Positions 1 to 9,549 of a stretch of 39,524 bases of DNA are shown here, piece after piece. The number at the start of each line of letters is the position of its first letter. Positions within the stretch are counted from its first letter, which is position 1. This stretch comes from an uncultured Flavobacteriales bacterium (GTDB lineage: Bacteria; Bacteroidota; Bacteroidia; Flavobacteriales_G; Salibacteraceae): positions 1-39,524 of the forward strand of contig CALCCE010000018.1 in the NCBI GenBank assembly GCA_937899835.1. The letters are read 5' to 3'. A model generated the notes under the pieces. That model was not told the DNA's origin. It was given only the letters and a program-made list of their open reading frames with translations, and did no database searches. The translations under genes were made by a program, and so were the position numbers.

Positions 1-1005
1 AATGGCGATACTACTTTACCCGTAGTTTGCTGGGCCAGTTGTGATCCATGCATGGGTACCTCAGTACCGGTTAACGTTACTTTCCGGGTAGACCTTAGCA
101 ATGAAAAAGTGTGTACACCTCCAGATTCGGTGCACGTTGCCGGTTCGTTTAATGGATGGCCAAGTCCTGGTATGAAATTGGCCGATCCAGACAATGATGA
201 CATTTATGAAGTCACTATGTCGTTGATGAGTAACACCTTCTACGAGTACAAATTTCAGAACATGAATGGCGGTAGTGCCAAGTGGGAAGGCGTAGCCAAC
301 CGTACCTTTACGATTGGTGGCACCAACGATACTACTCTGGCATTGGTGTGCTTTGACCAGACTGGTCCCTGTGGCCCTCCACCTCCTGCGGCAGCCAATG
401 TTACTTTCAGTGTGGATATGAACAGTGAAGTACCCGGGGATACCATTTGGTTGATTGGTTCTTTTACTGATCCTCAATGGCAGGATGGTCGTGTACCCAT
501 GACTTTGAGTTCTACTACTGGTGTATTTGAAACCACCCAAAACATTTGCCCTGAAACCTTCCAGTACAAGTACGTGAATGGTGATCCTTCAGTAACTTCC
601 AACGAAGAATTTGATGGGGATACTGCGGTACCCTGTGCGGTACCCAACGGCTTGGGTGGCTGGAACCGGGAAGTAACCCGGATGTCATCCAACGATACCA
701 TTCTGCCTACCTACATCTTTAGCAGCTGTGACATTAGCACGGTTTCCGTAGAGGAGCTTCGGGCTGGGGTGAACTTTAGAGTATTTCCCAACCCAATGAA
801 AGACGAGGCCATCATTGAGTTCGAAGAATATGGCGACTACGAAATCAGCATGTTTGACATTAGTGGAAAAGTTGTGCTTCAGCCTACCCGGGTCAATAGC
901 GATCGATACACTCTTTCAGGTACAAATTTTGAATCAGGTGTTTACTTCCTTGAGGTCCGGAAAGCCGACGGCGAAGCGAGCTATACCAGGTTAATCGTTG
1001 AGTAA
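1..1005 (+). CDS. T9SS-secreted protein with tandem CBM48/CBM20-like domains (5' truncated)
   Basis: The reading frame is open to the first base of the window, so this is the C-terminal 334 residues of a longer protein. The first in-frame ATG (52) is internal: the residues before it (DTTLPVVCW) repeat the end of the next module (DTTLALVCF), so at least one more module lies upstream. Two carbohydrate-binding-like beta-sandwich units follow. The first has the VAGSFNGW motif typical of CBM48/CBM20 starch/glycogen-binding folds, and the second has a related LIGSFTDPQW motif. The last roughly 75 residues are a type A T9SS sorting domain (FPNP, then ISGKVV, then GVYFLEV) ending in LIVE, so export by T9SS and surface attachment or release is expected. 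The catalytic part, if any, lies outside the window. A strong terminator follows. The binding-domain call is a motif-level inference, and the ligand is unknown. Confidence 0.85.
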   Translation, partial: NGDTTLPVVCWASCDPCMGTSVPVNVTFRVDLSNEKVCTPPDSVHVAGSFNGWPSPGMKLADPDNDDIYEVTMSLMSNTFYEYKFQNMNGGSAKWEGVANRTFTIGGTNDTTLALVCFDQTGPCGPPPPAAANVTFSVDMNSEVPGDTIWLIGSFTDPQWQDGRVPMTLSSTTGVFETTQNICPETFQYKYVNGDPSVTSNEEFDGDTAVPCAVPNGLGGWNREVTRMSSNDTILPTYIFSSCDISTVSVEELRAGVNFRVFPNPMKDEAIIEFEEYGDYEISMFDISGKVVLQPTRVNSDRYTLSGTNFESGVYFLEVRKADGEASYTRLIVE

Positions 1006-1059
1006 CTAAATACACACATCAGCTCACAACACGATTTGTGATTTCTGAAAGAATTGAAG

Positions 1060-1087
1060 GGGCGCCCGTTGGGGTGCCCTTTTTTTT
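1060..1087 (+). terminator. Rho-independent terminator after the truncated T9SS protein
   Basis: An 8-bp stem (GGGCGCCC with GGGTGCCC, one G:U pair) closes a 4-base loop and is followed directly by eight T. It lies 55 bases after the stop at 1005 and just before the 3' end of the opposing regulator gene, so it separates the two convergent units. Confidence 0.85.
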
Positions 1088-1111
1088 CGCAGCTTAGGAA
1101 AAAGAAGGGCA

Positions 1112-4096
1112 TCAAATGGTTTGCATGAACTCGCCCAAGTTGGTTTCGCTGGGAAGTTCCAATTTCTTCCGAAGCCGGTAGCGGCTAATTTCTACCCCGC
1201 GAACCGAGATGTTCATGAGTGGGGCAATTTCCTTGGTAGAAAGGTTCATGCGCAGGTAGGCACACATCCGAATGTCTTTGGGTGTCAGGTTCGAGTGTTT
1301 TTGTTTCAGGCGCTCTAGAAAATCAACGTGTACCCGGTCAAAGTACAGTTCAAATTGCTCCCAATCCTGATCGAGTTGTGAATCGGCATTGATCATTTTG
1401 ATCACTTGTTGCAACACTTTTTGGACACTTGGGCTGGTGCTGTTGTTTTCGGCCTTGATGAGCTCTTCCCGAATTTTATTTAGCATCTCGCCCTTCTGTA
1501 CCAGGTGCATGGTAGAAGAAGCCAATTCTTTGGTTTGGTGCACCATTTCAGTTTGCAATTGATCGTTGCGCAGCTTCATCAATTCCCGTTCGGTTTGTTC
1601 CATTTCTATGGAATGCTCCTGGTCTTTTTGGCGCAAGGTTTTTTCTTGGTCGGAGCGCAAACGCGCTTTTTCGCGCTCGTATTTTTTTCTTGGAATGAGA
1701 ATAGATCCTGAAAACAACGACAAAAATAGAAGGCAATAGATCAGGTAGGCCCAACCGGTGCGGTACCATGGTGGTTTGAGTCTGAACTGGTACTGTTGCA
1801 CTTTGCTTTCCGTTCCGTGTATATCGCGTGCTTTTACTTCAAACGTGTAGGTTCCGGTTGGGATATTCGTGTATTCCACTTTCGAACGGTCCGTCCACTC
1901 CGACCATCTTTCCCCTTCCCCAATAAGCCGATAGGAATAGTGAATCTTGTCTCGGTGGGCAAAGGCAGTAGCTGAAAACTCAAACACCAGGTTGTTTTGC
2001 CCGCTTTGCAATACTGGAATTTGGCTTTCCGGTTGGTTGATTTGCAATCCATTACGATCGCCAAAAGCCCCTGAAAAGAGCGTAGAGTTTTCTTGTCCAA
2101 GTAGCTTTATGCTGCGCAGCACCACCTTGATCTCCGATTTCGAAAGCCCTACTGCCATTGGGTTAAAGTGTACGAACCCAATCTCTGTACCTATGAAAAC
2201 ATTCCGTTGATCAAGGGGATAAATAAATTCAAAACCACCGACTAAAAAGCCTTCTAACTGGGGAAAAACTAATTTTTTAATCTCCTTTTTTAACCCTTTG
2301 TCCGTAATCTTCAGCACGCCTACTTCATCGCCAACGACAAACCAAATGTTGCCATCCTTGTCTTTTAGCAAACGCTTGGTTTGCCGGTCTTCTCCCAAAA
2401 ATGCGTTCAACTCCTGATGCAGTTCAAAACGATCCTGCTCTGGATTATAGCTGTAAATTCCGCGCTCGGCGGTGAACACCAACTCCTCTCCCAGGGTAAA
2501 CACATGAATCAACAAATCGGAAGGAAAACCGTGTTGCGCATTGTACAGCTTTGCCGATTGAATTCGGCTTAAGTCAGGTGATAGCTCTATGCGGTAGGCG
2601 CCCCGGTAGGGATGCGATACCCATAAGGCCCCATCTGCGTCTTCGGTTACAAAGCGGCAAGATTCTTCCAAACCTTCCAATTGTCGTACAAATTCCCACT
2701 GCCCTGAAGCGCTTTTTTGATACAACGCCAAGCCTTTGTAATGCCCTTCTACGGCATAATCCGGACGCGATTTCAGGGGCTTCAATTTCCAGGAACCGGG
2801 CCCTGGTGAAAGCTTTTGAATTCCTTGCACCTCTGCTTCAAACAGCCCGTCGTTGTGAGCCAACAGGAGTTTGCCCGGTAGCCCAGAGGGTTGCACCCCC
2901 CACACCTGTCCTTCACTGCCAGGCACAATTCGAAACCGATCGAGGTCGAAGGGGTTGTAATGGGCTTGCCAGTTAGAAACATACAGGCCATTGTTGGTAC
3001 CAAAGAAAAGGTTGGAATCCTCCAACCATGCGGAATAGGCCGTACCCGTTAGTTCATTGTCAGGGTAGAGGTGTGTGAGCGGGGAGGCAATTTCAATGTA
3101 ATCGATTCCATTGTCGAGCCCCAACCACAGGTTTTGACTGCGGTCTTGGAAAAGACTGAGTACATTGTTGTTTTGTAGTCCGGTACTTTTAGAAATCAAC
3201 TGCTCGGGCAATCCCGAAGCATCGATAATGAGCACACCGCCCTTGGAAGTGCCCAGTGCCACCTGGTCACCCTTCAATAGCGTAGCGCAGTAAAGCCGAT
3301 TTTCGGCTAAAAATTCATCGAATTCAGTCTTCCAAGGTAACACCTCCTCACCGTTGAAGCGAAAAATACCATTCTTCAATGTGGTGATTAATAGCCCCTT
3401 TTCTTGAGAAAGCATGGCGGTAACTTCCTTTCCTGCCAACTGTTCTCCACCCGGAACTAATGCCCAACCAGAGGGCGTTTTTACCTTTAGGCCTGCTCCA
3501 TCTACAGAAGCATACAGGGTGCCTTGGTTTTGTGCCAATCGCATGAACGACTGACTATCATCCACGGTAAGCTGCTCTCCGTGGAGTTGAAAAAGCTTTT
3601 GAGAAGTGAGGAAAATTACCTCTTCTTCCAGTGTCAGAATTTGCCAAACATCGTCGAAGTTCCGATGGTTTTCAGGAACTAAATGTCCCAAAGGTTGAAA
3701 GACAAGGCTTCCTGTGCTATCGGGGTGGAAGAAACCAAGTTCACCCTGCCCGCCCGCAAAAATCCGCCCTTGATCGTCAATGGCAAGCGACCGACAAATG
3801 GTGCGATTCCGAAGCGGAAACAAAGCCCAATTTTGACCGTCGAATTCTAAAAGACCATCATTGTTAGCAATGTAAATTACTCCGCGTTGGTCCTGTACCA
3901 TCGCCCAATTTTGCGGACCCGCATTGTATTCGGAATTCCGGTGGTTAAGAATGTCGGGAATCCCTATGTTGATGCTGGGCATCGACTGCCCAAAACACCT
4001 TGATGCGATGCAAAAAACCAACAGCAAGGGTAGTGCCCTTCTAATTTCTCGCAGCGATACCTGAAATGGTGTGTTTGAGAAAGTCGGTAGGAGCAT
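1112..4096 (-). CDS. Membrane sensor-regulator: beta-propeller (Reg_prop) / Y_Y_Y / LuxR-type HTH
   Basis: A one-component transmembrane regulator of 994 residues. It has an N-terminal secretion signal (hydrophobic LPLLLVFC, then CFGQS) and a long periplasmic beta-propeller region (about 40-650) with Reg_prop-like blades such as VLSLFQDRSQNLWLGLDNG and DKDGNIWFV. A Y_Y_Y domain (about 710-775; YSYRLIGEGERWSEW, IPTGTYTFEVKARD) follows, then one membrane helix (about 781-801), a charged coiled coil (about 805-885) and a C-terminal LuxR/GerE-type helix-turn-helix (LTPKDIRMCAYL, STKEIAPLMNIS). There is no histidine-kinase or receiver domain, unlike hybrid two-component sensors. The ATG at 4096 is preferred; an upstream TTG at 4117 adds seven residues. 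It is divergent from the glucan operon, so it most likely senses a glycan breakdown product and switches that operon. That role is inferred from position. Confidence 0.88.
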   Translation of the reverse strand: MLLPTFSNTPFQVSLREIRRALPLLLVFCIASRCFGQSMPSINIGIPDILNHRNSEYNAGPQNWAMVQDQRGVIYIANNDGLLEFDGQNWALFPLRNRTICRSLAIDDQGRIFAGGQGELGFFHPDSTGSLVFQPLGHLVPENHRNFDDVWQILTLEEEVIFLTSQKLFQLHGEQLTVDDSQSFMRLAQNQGTLYASVDGAGLKVKTPSGWALVPGGEQLAGKEVTAMLSQEKGLLITTLKNGIFRFNGEEVLPWKTEFDEFLAENRLYCATLLKGDQVALGTSKGGVLIIDASGLPEQLISKSTGLQNNNVLSLFQDRSQNLWLGLDNGIDYIEIASPLTHLYPDNELTGTAYSAWLEDSNLFFGTNNGLYVSNWQAHYNPFDLDRFRIVPGSEGQVWGVQPSGLPGKLLLAHNDGLFEAEVQGIQKLSPGPGSWKLKPLKSRPDYAVEGHYKGLALYQKSASGQWEFVRQLEGLEESCRFVTEDADGALWVSHPYRGAYRIELSPDLSRIQSAKLYNAQHGFPSDLLIHVFTLGEELVFTAERGIYSYNPEQDRFELHQELNAFLGEDRQTKRLLKDKDGNIWFVVGDEVGVLKITDKGLKKEIKKLVFPQLEGFLVGGFEFIYPLDQRNVFIGTEIGFVHFNPMAVGLSKSEIKVVLRSIKLLGQENSTLFSGAFGDRNGLQINQPESQIPVLQSGQNNLVFEFSATAFAHRDKIHYSYRLIGEGERWSEWTDRSKVEYTNIPTGTYTFEVKARDIHGTESKVQQYQFRLKPPWYRTGWAYLIYCLLFLSLFSGSILIPRKKYEREKARLRSDQEKTLRQKDQEHSIEMEQTERELMKLRNDQLQTEMVHQTKELASSTMHLVQKGEMLNKIREELIKAENNSTSPSVQKVLQQVIKMINADSQLDQDWEQFELYFDRVHVDFLERLKQKHSNLTPKDIRMCAYLRMNLSTKEIAPLMNISVRGVEISRYRLRKKLELPSETNLGEFMQTI

Positions 4097-4193
4097 GTTT
4101 AAAAGGATTCTATGCAAGTGGAAAATGCTAACTGCTTGATTAAGTGAGATTAAAAATAGAACCTTTCAGGCATTTAGAAGGCGAAAATACAGG

Positions 4194-4249
4194 AATGATG
4201 TAGTAATGATGTAGTATTTGATGCAGTGGCGTGAGGTGGTGATGTAGAA
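4194..4249. promoter_or_regulatory. Array of four GATGYAG direct repeats, candidate operator
   Basis: The divergent intergenic region holds GATGTAG at 4197, GATGTAG at 4208, GATGCAG at 4220 and GATGTAG at 4241, all on the same strand. The first two sit in perfect 11-base tandem repeats (AATGATGTAGT). Start-to-start distances of 11, 12 and 21 are close to one, one and two turns of B-DNA. This suits a dimeric or multimeric activator binding one face of the helix. The divergent LuxR-type regulator is the obvious candidate. No biochemical evidence is available. Confidence 0.5.
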
Positions 4250-4278
4250 TGAAATTAGCGTCCATGTTACACTTAGGC

Positions 4279-4286
4279 TATACTTG
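4279..4286 (+). promoter_or_regulatory. Weak candidate -7 element of the glucan operon
   Basis: TATACTTG differs by one base from the Bacteroidota -7 consensus TAnnTTTG and lies 32 bases downstream of the last GATGYAG repeat. No good -33 element is visible, as would be expected of an activator-dependent promoter. This is a low-confidence call. Confidence 0.25.
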
Positions 4287-4356
4287 TTCTTTGAGTTGTG
4301 AGCTTCTTATCCACTATCATTTAATCACCCAACTTTCATAACAACACGGCACATAT

Positions 4357-5697
4357 ATGAAACAAGCTTTACCTTCTTTATTGTTTTTCTTCGCTTGCAT
4401 GGGCTTTGCTAATGGGCAAATCGTTTATGAAGATTTTAATCAAAATAGAATTGCTGATTATTTCTTCACCAGTGGTTCCTTCATTGAGTATGAAGCCAAT
4501 CCTGCGACATCGACCGCAAACAACAGTCCGACGGTGGCACGTTATGTGCGCAACCCCGCCGAAACTTTCGATGTGATCGTGATGGACATGGGAAACATGC
4601 AAGACTTGACCGATTACATCAACGGTACCAAACAAATTTCTATTGACGTCTATAGCCCTGCTCCTGGTATCACTGTTCAAGTGACGTTAGAAGATACCAA
4701 TACCGCTGAGCCGGGCAATTTCCCTGTTGGCCGTCACAGCATCTATTTGGGAACCACTACTCAAACCAATGCTTGGGAAAACATGACCCTGACCTTTGAT
4801 CAGCAACCCGATGCTTCGGTAGCCAATACCGCCGTAGAGCGGTTCGTCTTGCTCTTCAATCCAGGCACCATGACTGACGACACTTACTATTTTGATAATG
4901 TCAATGGTCCTGAACTTCAAAACGATCCTTGTGCCGGAGCTGCTACCGATCAGTTCATCTTTCAGGATATGGAGTGTCAACAAAATGTTGACATTACCTT
5001 TAAGCACGGTGCTAAAAGTCGTGTGCGCAATCCAGACGCTTCGGGCGACAACACTTCTGATTGGGTGTATAAGTACGATCGCAACTCGGGAGAATTGGAT
5101 GATGTAGTGGTGGGTGATTTCGCTGGTGGTGCACTCGACCTTTCCATCAACAACGAAATTCAACTGCAGATTTACGATTCTGATGCGCCATCTGTTGTGA
5201 CAGTCGCTTTTCAGGATGCGGGAGGCAATGACATTTTGGTCGCCCAAGATTCCACTGGTAACAGCAACATTTGGGAAACCTTGCGCTACGATCTTTCTTC
5301 CATCTCCGGAAGTACGAATGTGACCAATTTTGTGATCCTTTATAAGCCTGGTACTAACTCGTTCGCCACGGCACATTTTGACAATTTCAAAGCTGTAGAG
5401 CCGGCACCCATCAGCGTAGCTGAAAGCGGTGCATGGAGTAATACTTTGAAATTATGGCCCAATCCTACTACAGGTCAGGCAAATATCGAGTTCACCCTCA
5501 ACCAGGCTGAGGTGTTGACCTTTCAAGTGCTTGACATCACTGGTAAAACCGTGATGCAGTGGACGGAAACCGTTGCTACGGCAGGTGAACAGCAAGTGCA
5601 ATTCACTACCGAGAGCTTACCAGCAGGTGTTTACTTGATGTCAGTTCAGGGCGAGTCAACTGTACAAAGCCTTCGTTTTTACCACTTGGGTCAGTAA
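4357..5697 (+). CDS. T9SS-secreted two-module protein, glycan-binding candidate
   Basis: A 446-residue first gene of the operon. The signal peptide is residues 1-20 (MKQALPSLLFFFACMGFANG). It is followed by two beta-sandwich-like modules (about 22-190 and 198-350) and a type A T9SS sorting domain (about 365-446; WPNPTTG, ITGKTVM, LPAGVYLMSV). The first module is clearly related to the region before the sorting domain of the GH16 enzyme in the same operon. Both share the motifs RNPA, ING(T/K), VQ(V/L)(T)LED, P.GRHS(I/V)Y, N.WE.M, QPD.S and a final FDN. No catalytic signature is seen. I infer a secreted or surface-attached beta-glucan-binding protein. The module matches no CBM family that I can name, so the binding role rests on domain sharing and gene context. 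Confidence 0.78.
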   Translation: MKQALPSLLFFFACMGFANGQIVYEDFNQNRIADYFFTSGSFIEYEANPATSTANNSPTVARYVRNPAETFDVIVMDMGNMQDLTDYINGTKQISIDVYSPAPGITVQVTLEDTNTAEPGNFPVGRHSIYLGTTTQTNAWENMTLTFDQQPDASVANTAVERFVLLFNPGTMTDDTYYFDNVNGPELQNDPCAGAATDQFIFQDMECQQNVDITFKHGAKSRVRNPDASGDNTSDWVYKYDRNSGELDDVVVGDFAGGALDLSINNEIQLQIYDSDAPSVVTVAFQDAGGNDILVAQDSTGNSNIWETLRYDLSSISGSTNVTNFVILYKPGTNSFATAHFDNFKAVEPAPISVAESGAWSNTLKLWPNPTTGQANIEFTLNQAEVLTFQVLDITGKTVMQWTETVATAGEQQVQFTTESLPAGVYLMSVQGESTVQSLRFYHLGQ

Positions 5698-5727
5698 GTT
5701 ATTCTGACGGGTATTCTTTACTTTCTG

Positions 5728-5744
5728 CTACCACCTTTTGGTAG
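5728..5744 (+). other. Intercistronic stem-loop
   Basis: CTACCA and TGGTAG form a 6-bp stem with a 5-base loop in the 85-base gap between the first operon gene and the transporter gene. A direct repeat (GGTATTCTT) flanks it at 5710 and 5751. No T-run follows, so it is more likely an mRNA-stability or processing element than a terminator. It could help the first gene be expressed above the rest. Confidence 0.35.
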
Positions 5745-5782
5745 ACAGCAGGTATTCTTATGTCTTACAATCCCTCGACATT

Positions 5783-7510
5783 ATGTTCAGTAAAATCGAA
5801 ACTTGGGACATCCTAATCATTGCGGCCTACTTTGGCATTGTCTTTTTGATTGCCATTTGGGTGACGTTGCAGGAGCGCAAAAAGAAAGAGGCTTCGGAAG
5901 AAGGTTATTTCCTGGGTGGGCGCAATATTGGTTGGTTTGTTATTGGAGCCTCGCTTTTCGCATCCAACATCGGATCGGAGCACTTGGTAGGGCTTGCTGG
6001 GGCTGGTGCTCGTGGCGACATGGCCTCCGCGCAATTTGAAATCCTTGCTGCCCTTATCCTTTTGGTGCTGGGTTGGATATTCGTTCCTTTCTACCTCAAG
6101 AGTGGTGTTTTCACCATGCCCGAGTTTTTGGAGAAACGCTACAACTCCTCCGCCCGAACCTTCCTGTCGGTGATTTCGATCATCGCTTATGTATTAACAA
6201 AAATTTCGGTTACCATCTTTGCCGGTGCACTGGTGTTTGAAACCATGCTCGAAGTGCCGTTTTGGAGCGGAGCAACCATTGTGGTGGTTGCCACGGGTAT
6301 CTACACCATTTTCGGAGGCTTAAAAGCCGTGATCTACACCGATATGATGCAAATGTTTGTCTTGGTGGGTGGCGCTTTGGCCTTGACCTACTTTGGATTG
6401 CAAGGCTTGGCAGTTGGAATTATTGGAACAGAAGAAGCTGGCGGTTGGGACGGCGTACGTGCTGCCATTGATGCACTGGCTCCTGAACGTGCGGACAACT
6501 ATTTCAGCCTTTGGCGGGATTTCTCTGATCGGGAATACCCCTGGACCGGAATTCTGTTTGGTGCCCCAATCTTGGGGGTTTGGTACTGGTGTACCGATCA
6601 ATTCATCGTGCAACGGGTCCTTTCTGCCAAAGACGAAAGCAATGCACGCAAAGGCACCATTTTCGGCGGTTTTCTAAAAATGCTTCCCCTTTTCCTGTTT
6701 GTTATACCAGGTTTGATCGCCTTTGCGCTTACCCAAAACAATCCGGATTTACTGATGAATACTGCTGGCGAAATTGAATACGATGCGGCATTGCCGGCTC
6801 TGGTGATGAATTACCTACCCGTAGGTTTCAAAGGCCTTATGGTCGCCAGTTTGCTAGCGGCCCTAATGAGTTCGCTTTCTTCAGTCTTCAACTCGTGTAG
6901 TACCCTTTTTACCATCGACTTTTACCAGCGCTACCGGCCCAAAGCTTCGGGCAAAGAGCTGGTGCGGGTTGGACAGATCGCCACCGTGGTATTGGTGGTT
7001 ATTGGTCTTGCCTGGATTCCGCTTATGAAGACCCTGACCCAGGGAGAAGGAATATTCAAGTACCTACAAAGTGTACAGGCCTATATTTCTCCGCCCATTG
7101 CTGCGGTGTTTATGTTGGGCCTCTTTTTCAAACGCATCAACTCTTTTGGTGCCCTTACTTCTCTTTGGACAGGTTTTGTCTTAGGTGTTAGCCGCCTGGT
7201 GATGGAATACATCACCAGTGGGTATGAAGAAGGTACAGCCGTTTGGAACATCTCTCCCGACTCTTGGTTTGCCACCTATGTAGAGGTCAACTTCTTGCAT
7301 TTTGCGATCTTCCTGTTCGTAGTGTGTTCGGTGGTGATGTTTGCTGCGAGTATGAGCCGACCGGCACCAGCACCTGAATCACTCAAAAATGTCACCTATG
7401 AACCTTCTGGACGAAAATTTACCTTCTCTACCGATGTGCTTACCACCGGAGTGCTGGTGGTGATTGTAATTGTCATTTGGTTCATTTTCAGTCCGTTAGG
7501 GATTGCTTAA
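5783..7510 (+). CDS. Sodium/solute symporter (SSS family), probable sugar transporter
   Basis: A 575-residue inner-membrane protein with about 14 hydrophobic segments. It shows the SSS/SGLT family signature region: EEGYFLGGRNIGWFVIGASLFASNIG in pieces (GYFLGGR, then SLFASNIGSEHLVG), FGGLKAVIYTDMMQM, and LMSSLSSVFNS. These motifs are typical of the SGLT-like Na+/hexose branch rather than the proline (PutP) branch. The ATG at 5783 is chosen because it starts MFSKIETWDILII directly before the first helix; an in-frame TTG at 5738 would add 15 residues. In context it would import the glucose or short oligosaccharide released by the operon's glycosidases, energised by the sodium gradient. The substrate is inferred from context. 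Confidence 0.9.
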   Translation: MFSKIETWDILIIAAYFGIVFLIAIWVTLQERKKKEASEEGYFLGGRNIGWFVIGASLFASNIGSEHLVGLAGAGARGDMASAQFEILAALILLVLGWIFVPFYLKSGVFTMPEFLEKRYNSSARTFLSVISIIAYVLTKISVTIFAGALVFETMLEVPFWSGATIVVVATGIYTIFGGLKAVIYTDMMQMFVLVGGALALTYFGLQGLAVGIIGTEEAGGWDGVRAAIDALAPERADNYFSLWRDFSDREYPWTGILFGAPILGVWYWCTDQFIVQRVLSAKDESNARKGTIFGGFLKMLPLFLFVIPGLIAFALTQNNPDLLMNTAGEIEYDAALPALVMNYLPVGFKGLMVASLLAALMSSLSSVFNSCSTLFTIDFYQRYRPKASGKELVRVGQIATVVLVVIGLAWIPLMKTLTQGEGIFKYLQSVQAYISPPIAAVFMLGLFFKRINSFGALTSLWTGFVLGVSRLVMEYITSGYEEGTAVWNISPDSWFATYVEVNFLHFAIFLFVVCSVVMFAASMSRPAPAPESLKNVTYEPSGRKFTFSTDVLTTGVLVVIVIVIWFIFSPLGIA

Positions 7511-7520
7511 TATCAGGCAT

Positions 7521-9533
7521 ATGCAAATTGATCGACAAATAACCAAGTTGCTGTTGATGGGCTTGCTGGTACTGGGAGGAGCCGCGCCAACCCTGGCGGC
7601 CTCTATCGGGGAGCCAGACAGCACGGCTTCGGTACCGCCAGGAGATACTGCGAAAGCGGTAGCACCTACCAAGGCGAAAATTGTGATGAAGAAGCTACTT
7701 CCACCCATAGAATCGGTGCTGAAGCGGCCTTCAGTACCACCGTTGCCCAAAAAAATCCTTCAAAATGTAACGGTTGGAGGCTATTTTAGGGCCCACGGCT
7801 ACAACCGAAAGCTCCGGGATGCTTTTCCGGTGATTCCTTCAAATGAGTTTGCCAGTGCGCCTCCCTACGTATTAGGAGTGGGAGATGTTTACCGCGATCC
7901 ACCGTTGATGTTGCTCACCGTAGGCGCCCGGCCCAATAGCCGGACCTACGTAGGAATGGATTTTTCTTACGGCTCTTTCTTCACCGGAGACATTGACTCG
8001 CCAAGGCCGTTGGCCCTCAACCTTGGGATCAACCTTACGGGTAGCATCCGTACGGAGCACGGCAAGTTCGGTGTGCAGGCCGGGGGCATCAATTGGACCC
8101 GTTTAAGTGACCTCACTTTAGGGGCACCCGAAATCAGGCGCTACAGTTTGTACGAGCGTTCTCCCTGGGACGGAAACATTCACTCTACCGATAGAGCGCA
8201 AGGCTATTTCGATAATGGAGCAGTAGCTCAAGACAATCGCTTTGGACAGCAAGCTTTCAAAGGCATCATTTTCGATGGCAGTGAATTGCCGCAAGATTTT
8301 TCATTTCGGGTGCTGTACGGGAAAACTGCGGTAAACGGAAATCTGACGGACTCCTTGCCGAATTATGCTTACGGCGGTACCCTCCGTAAGAACTTTGGTA
8401 AAAACGAGATTTCCTACAATACGATCAACTACGTCAATTTCATTGATAGCTTGGGCAAAGAGCAAGCGGGAATCAACATCCACACCCTGGCATACAATTG
8501 GAAATGGAAAGGCATTCAATTTTACGGAGAGATGGGAATGGGCCGGCAGTTTGCCAGCGATTCCGCCCGGGACGATTGGGGTGAAGCCATTGTATTCAAG
8601 ATAAAGACACCTAAGAAACTAACCTATTTGCCTTTTGAGTTGGGTTTGTTTCAAATCAGTCCTGATTTTCGAAACTTCTTCGGGGCCTTTCAGTCTTCCG
8701 GAACTTCGCTCGAAGCGGCCACCGCACAGGTGGCCCCTAGTGGCATCGCCAATGGTACGGCGGCCAGCTTTGGTGGTTCCATTGCCGATGTGGGGCAGCT
8801 CACCAATAACCGCCGGGGTTTCTACCTCAACACCGAATGGGAAATCGGAGACTTTAAGATCAACGTAGGCAACATGGTGGCTACTGAGATGGAGATTCAG
8901 GGCAACCGAATGGCCTTTGGGCACAAGCTCAATGCACTGCCCTTGTCGCGATTGGTGACCTTCTCCAACAATGTGGGTCCTTATGGCAGGTGGACTTCGT
9001 TTTTTCGGGGATACTTTGAAGAGATTGCCATTACCGATGTGGATACCCTTACCGGGATGCCTACTCAGCGCAACACCTTCAACATGTTGCAAGCGCAGCT
9101 CATGCAGCGCTTTACCATTCGCCAGCGGCCACTTTACGTGTTCTACATTGGGTCTTTTGGCTCAGCACAAAGCGATTTTTCTGCCATCCCGATCTTTTCA
9201 GACGAGGCCTACCTGCGGGCGCACTACCACGAATTTGATGCTTTTTACGAGCTCAATTCTTGGCTAACTCCGGTGTTGACCCTTGGCTTGGAGCGTATTC
9301 GAGGCAACGAAAACACCAACCGGGGCGACAACGTGGACGGCATTTTGGGCAGTCTCGAAAACGATCCGCTCAACCAAACTTCTACGTTGATGGGCTTTGG
9401 TCTGGACATGATTTTGTCCAATTCTACCGGCCTTTTTATCCGGCACCGTCGGTTCACCCAAAGTGGCGACAGCTTTATCCAGGACGATATCCAGGGGCAT
9501 GAAACCACTGTTGAATTAAAAATATTCTTCTAA
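7521..9533 (+). CDS. Outer-membrane beta-barrel (porin-like) protein 1
   Basis: A 670-residue protein starting at the ATG at 7521, 10 bases after the symporter stop. A signal peptide (MQIDRQITKLLLMGLLVLGG...TLAA) is followed by a Pro/Lys-rich stretch of about 60 residues (repeated KxLLPP and VPPLPKK motifs). From about residue 78 there are alternating amphipathic strands (VTVGGYFRAHGYNRK...) to the C-terminus, which ends in aromatic Phe (VELKIFF), the usual outer-membrane barrel C-terminal signature. It does not look like SusC (no plug or carboxypeptidase-like domain) or SusD. No named family is recognised. It probably forms an outer-membrane pore or oligosaccharide channel for the locus; that role is inferred from fold features and operon position. 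Confidence 0.72.
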   Translation: MQIDRQITKLLLMGLLVLGGAAPTLAASIGEPDSTASVPPGDTAKAVAPTKAKIVMKKLLPPIESVLKRPSVPPLPKKILQNVTVGGYFRAHGYNRKLRDAFPVIPSNEFASAPPYVLGVGDVYRDPPLMLLTVGARPNSRTYVGMDFSYGSFFTGDIDSPRPLALNLGINLTGSIRTEHGKFGVQAGGINWTRLSDLTLGAPEIRRYSLYERSPWDGNIHSTDRAQGYFDNGAVAQDNRFGQQAFKGIIFDGSELPQDFSFRVLYGKTAVNGNLTDSLPNYAYGGTLRKNFGKNEISYNTINYVNFIDSLGKEQAGINIHTLAYNWKWKGIQFYGEMGMGRQFASDSARDDWGEAIVFKIKTPKKLTYLPFELGLFQISPDFRNFFGAFQSSGTSLEAATAQVAPSGIANGTAASFGGSIADVGQLTNNRRGFYLNTEWEIGDFKINVGNMVATEMEIQGNRMAFGHKLNALPLSRLVTFSNNVGPYGRWTSFFRGYFEEIAITDVDTLTGMPTQRNTFNMLQAQLMQRFTIRQRPLYVFYIGSFGSAQSDFSAIPIFSDEAYLRAHYHEFDAFYELNSWLTPVLTLGLERIRGNENTNRGDNVDGILGSLENDPLNQTSTLMGFGLDMILSNSTGLFIRHRRFTQSGDSFIQDDIQGHETTVELKIFF

Positions 9534-9549
9534 CCAGCATCGCTGTACC

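Noticed and set aside
4194-4249. CRISPR-like or satellite repeat
   Set aside because: The units are only 7-11 bases long with no spacer structure; an operator array in a divergent promoter is a better explanation.
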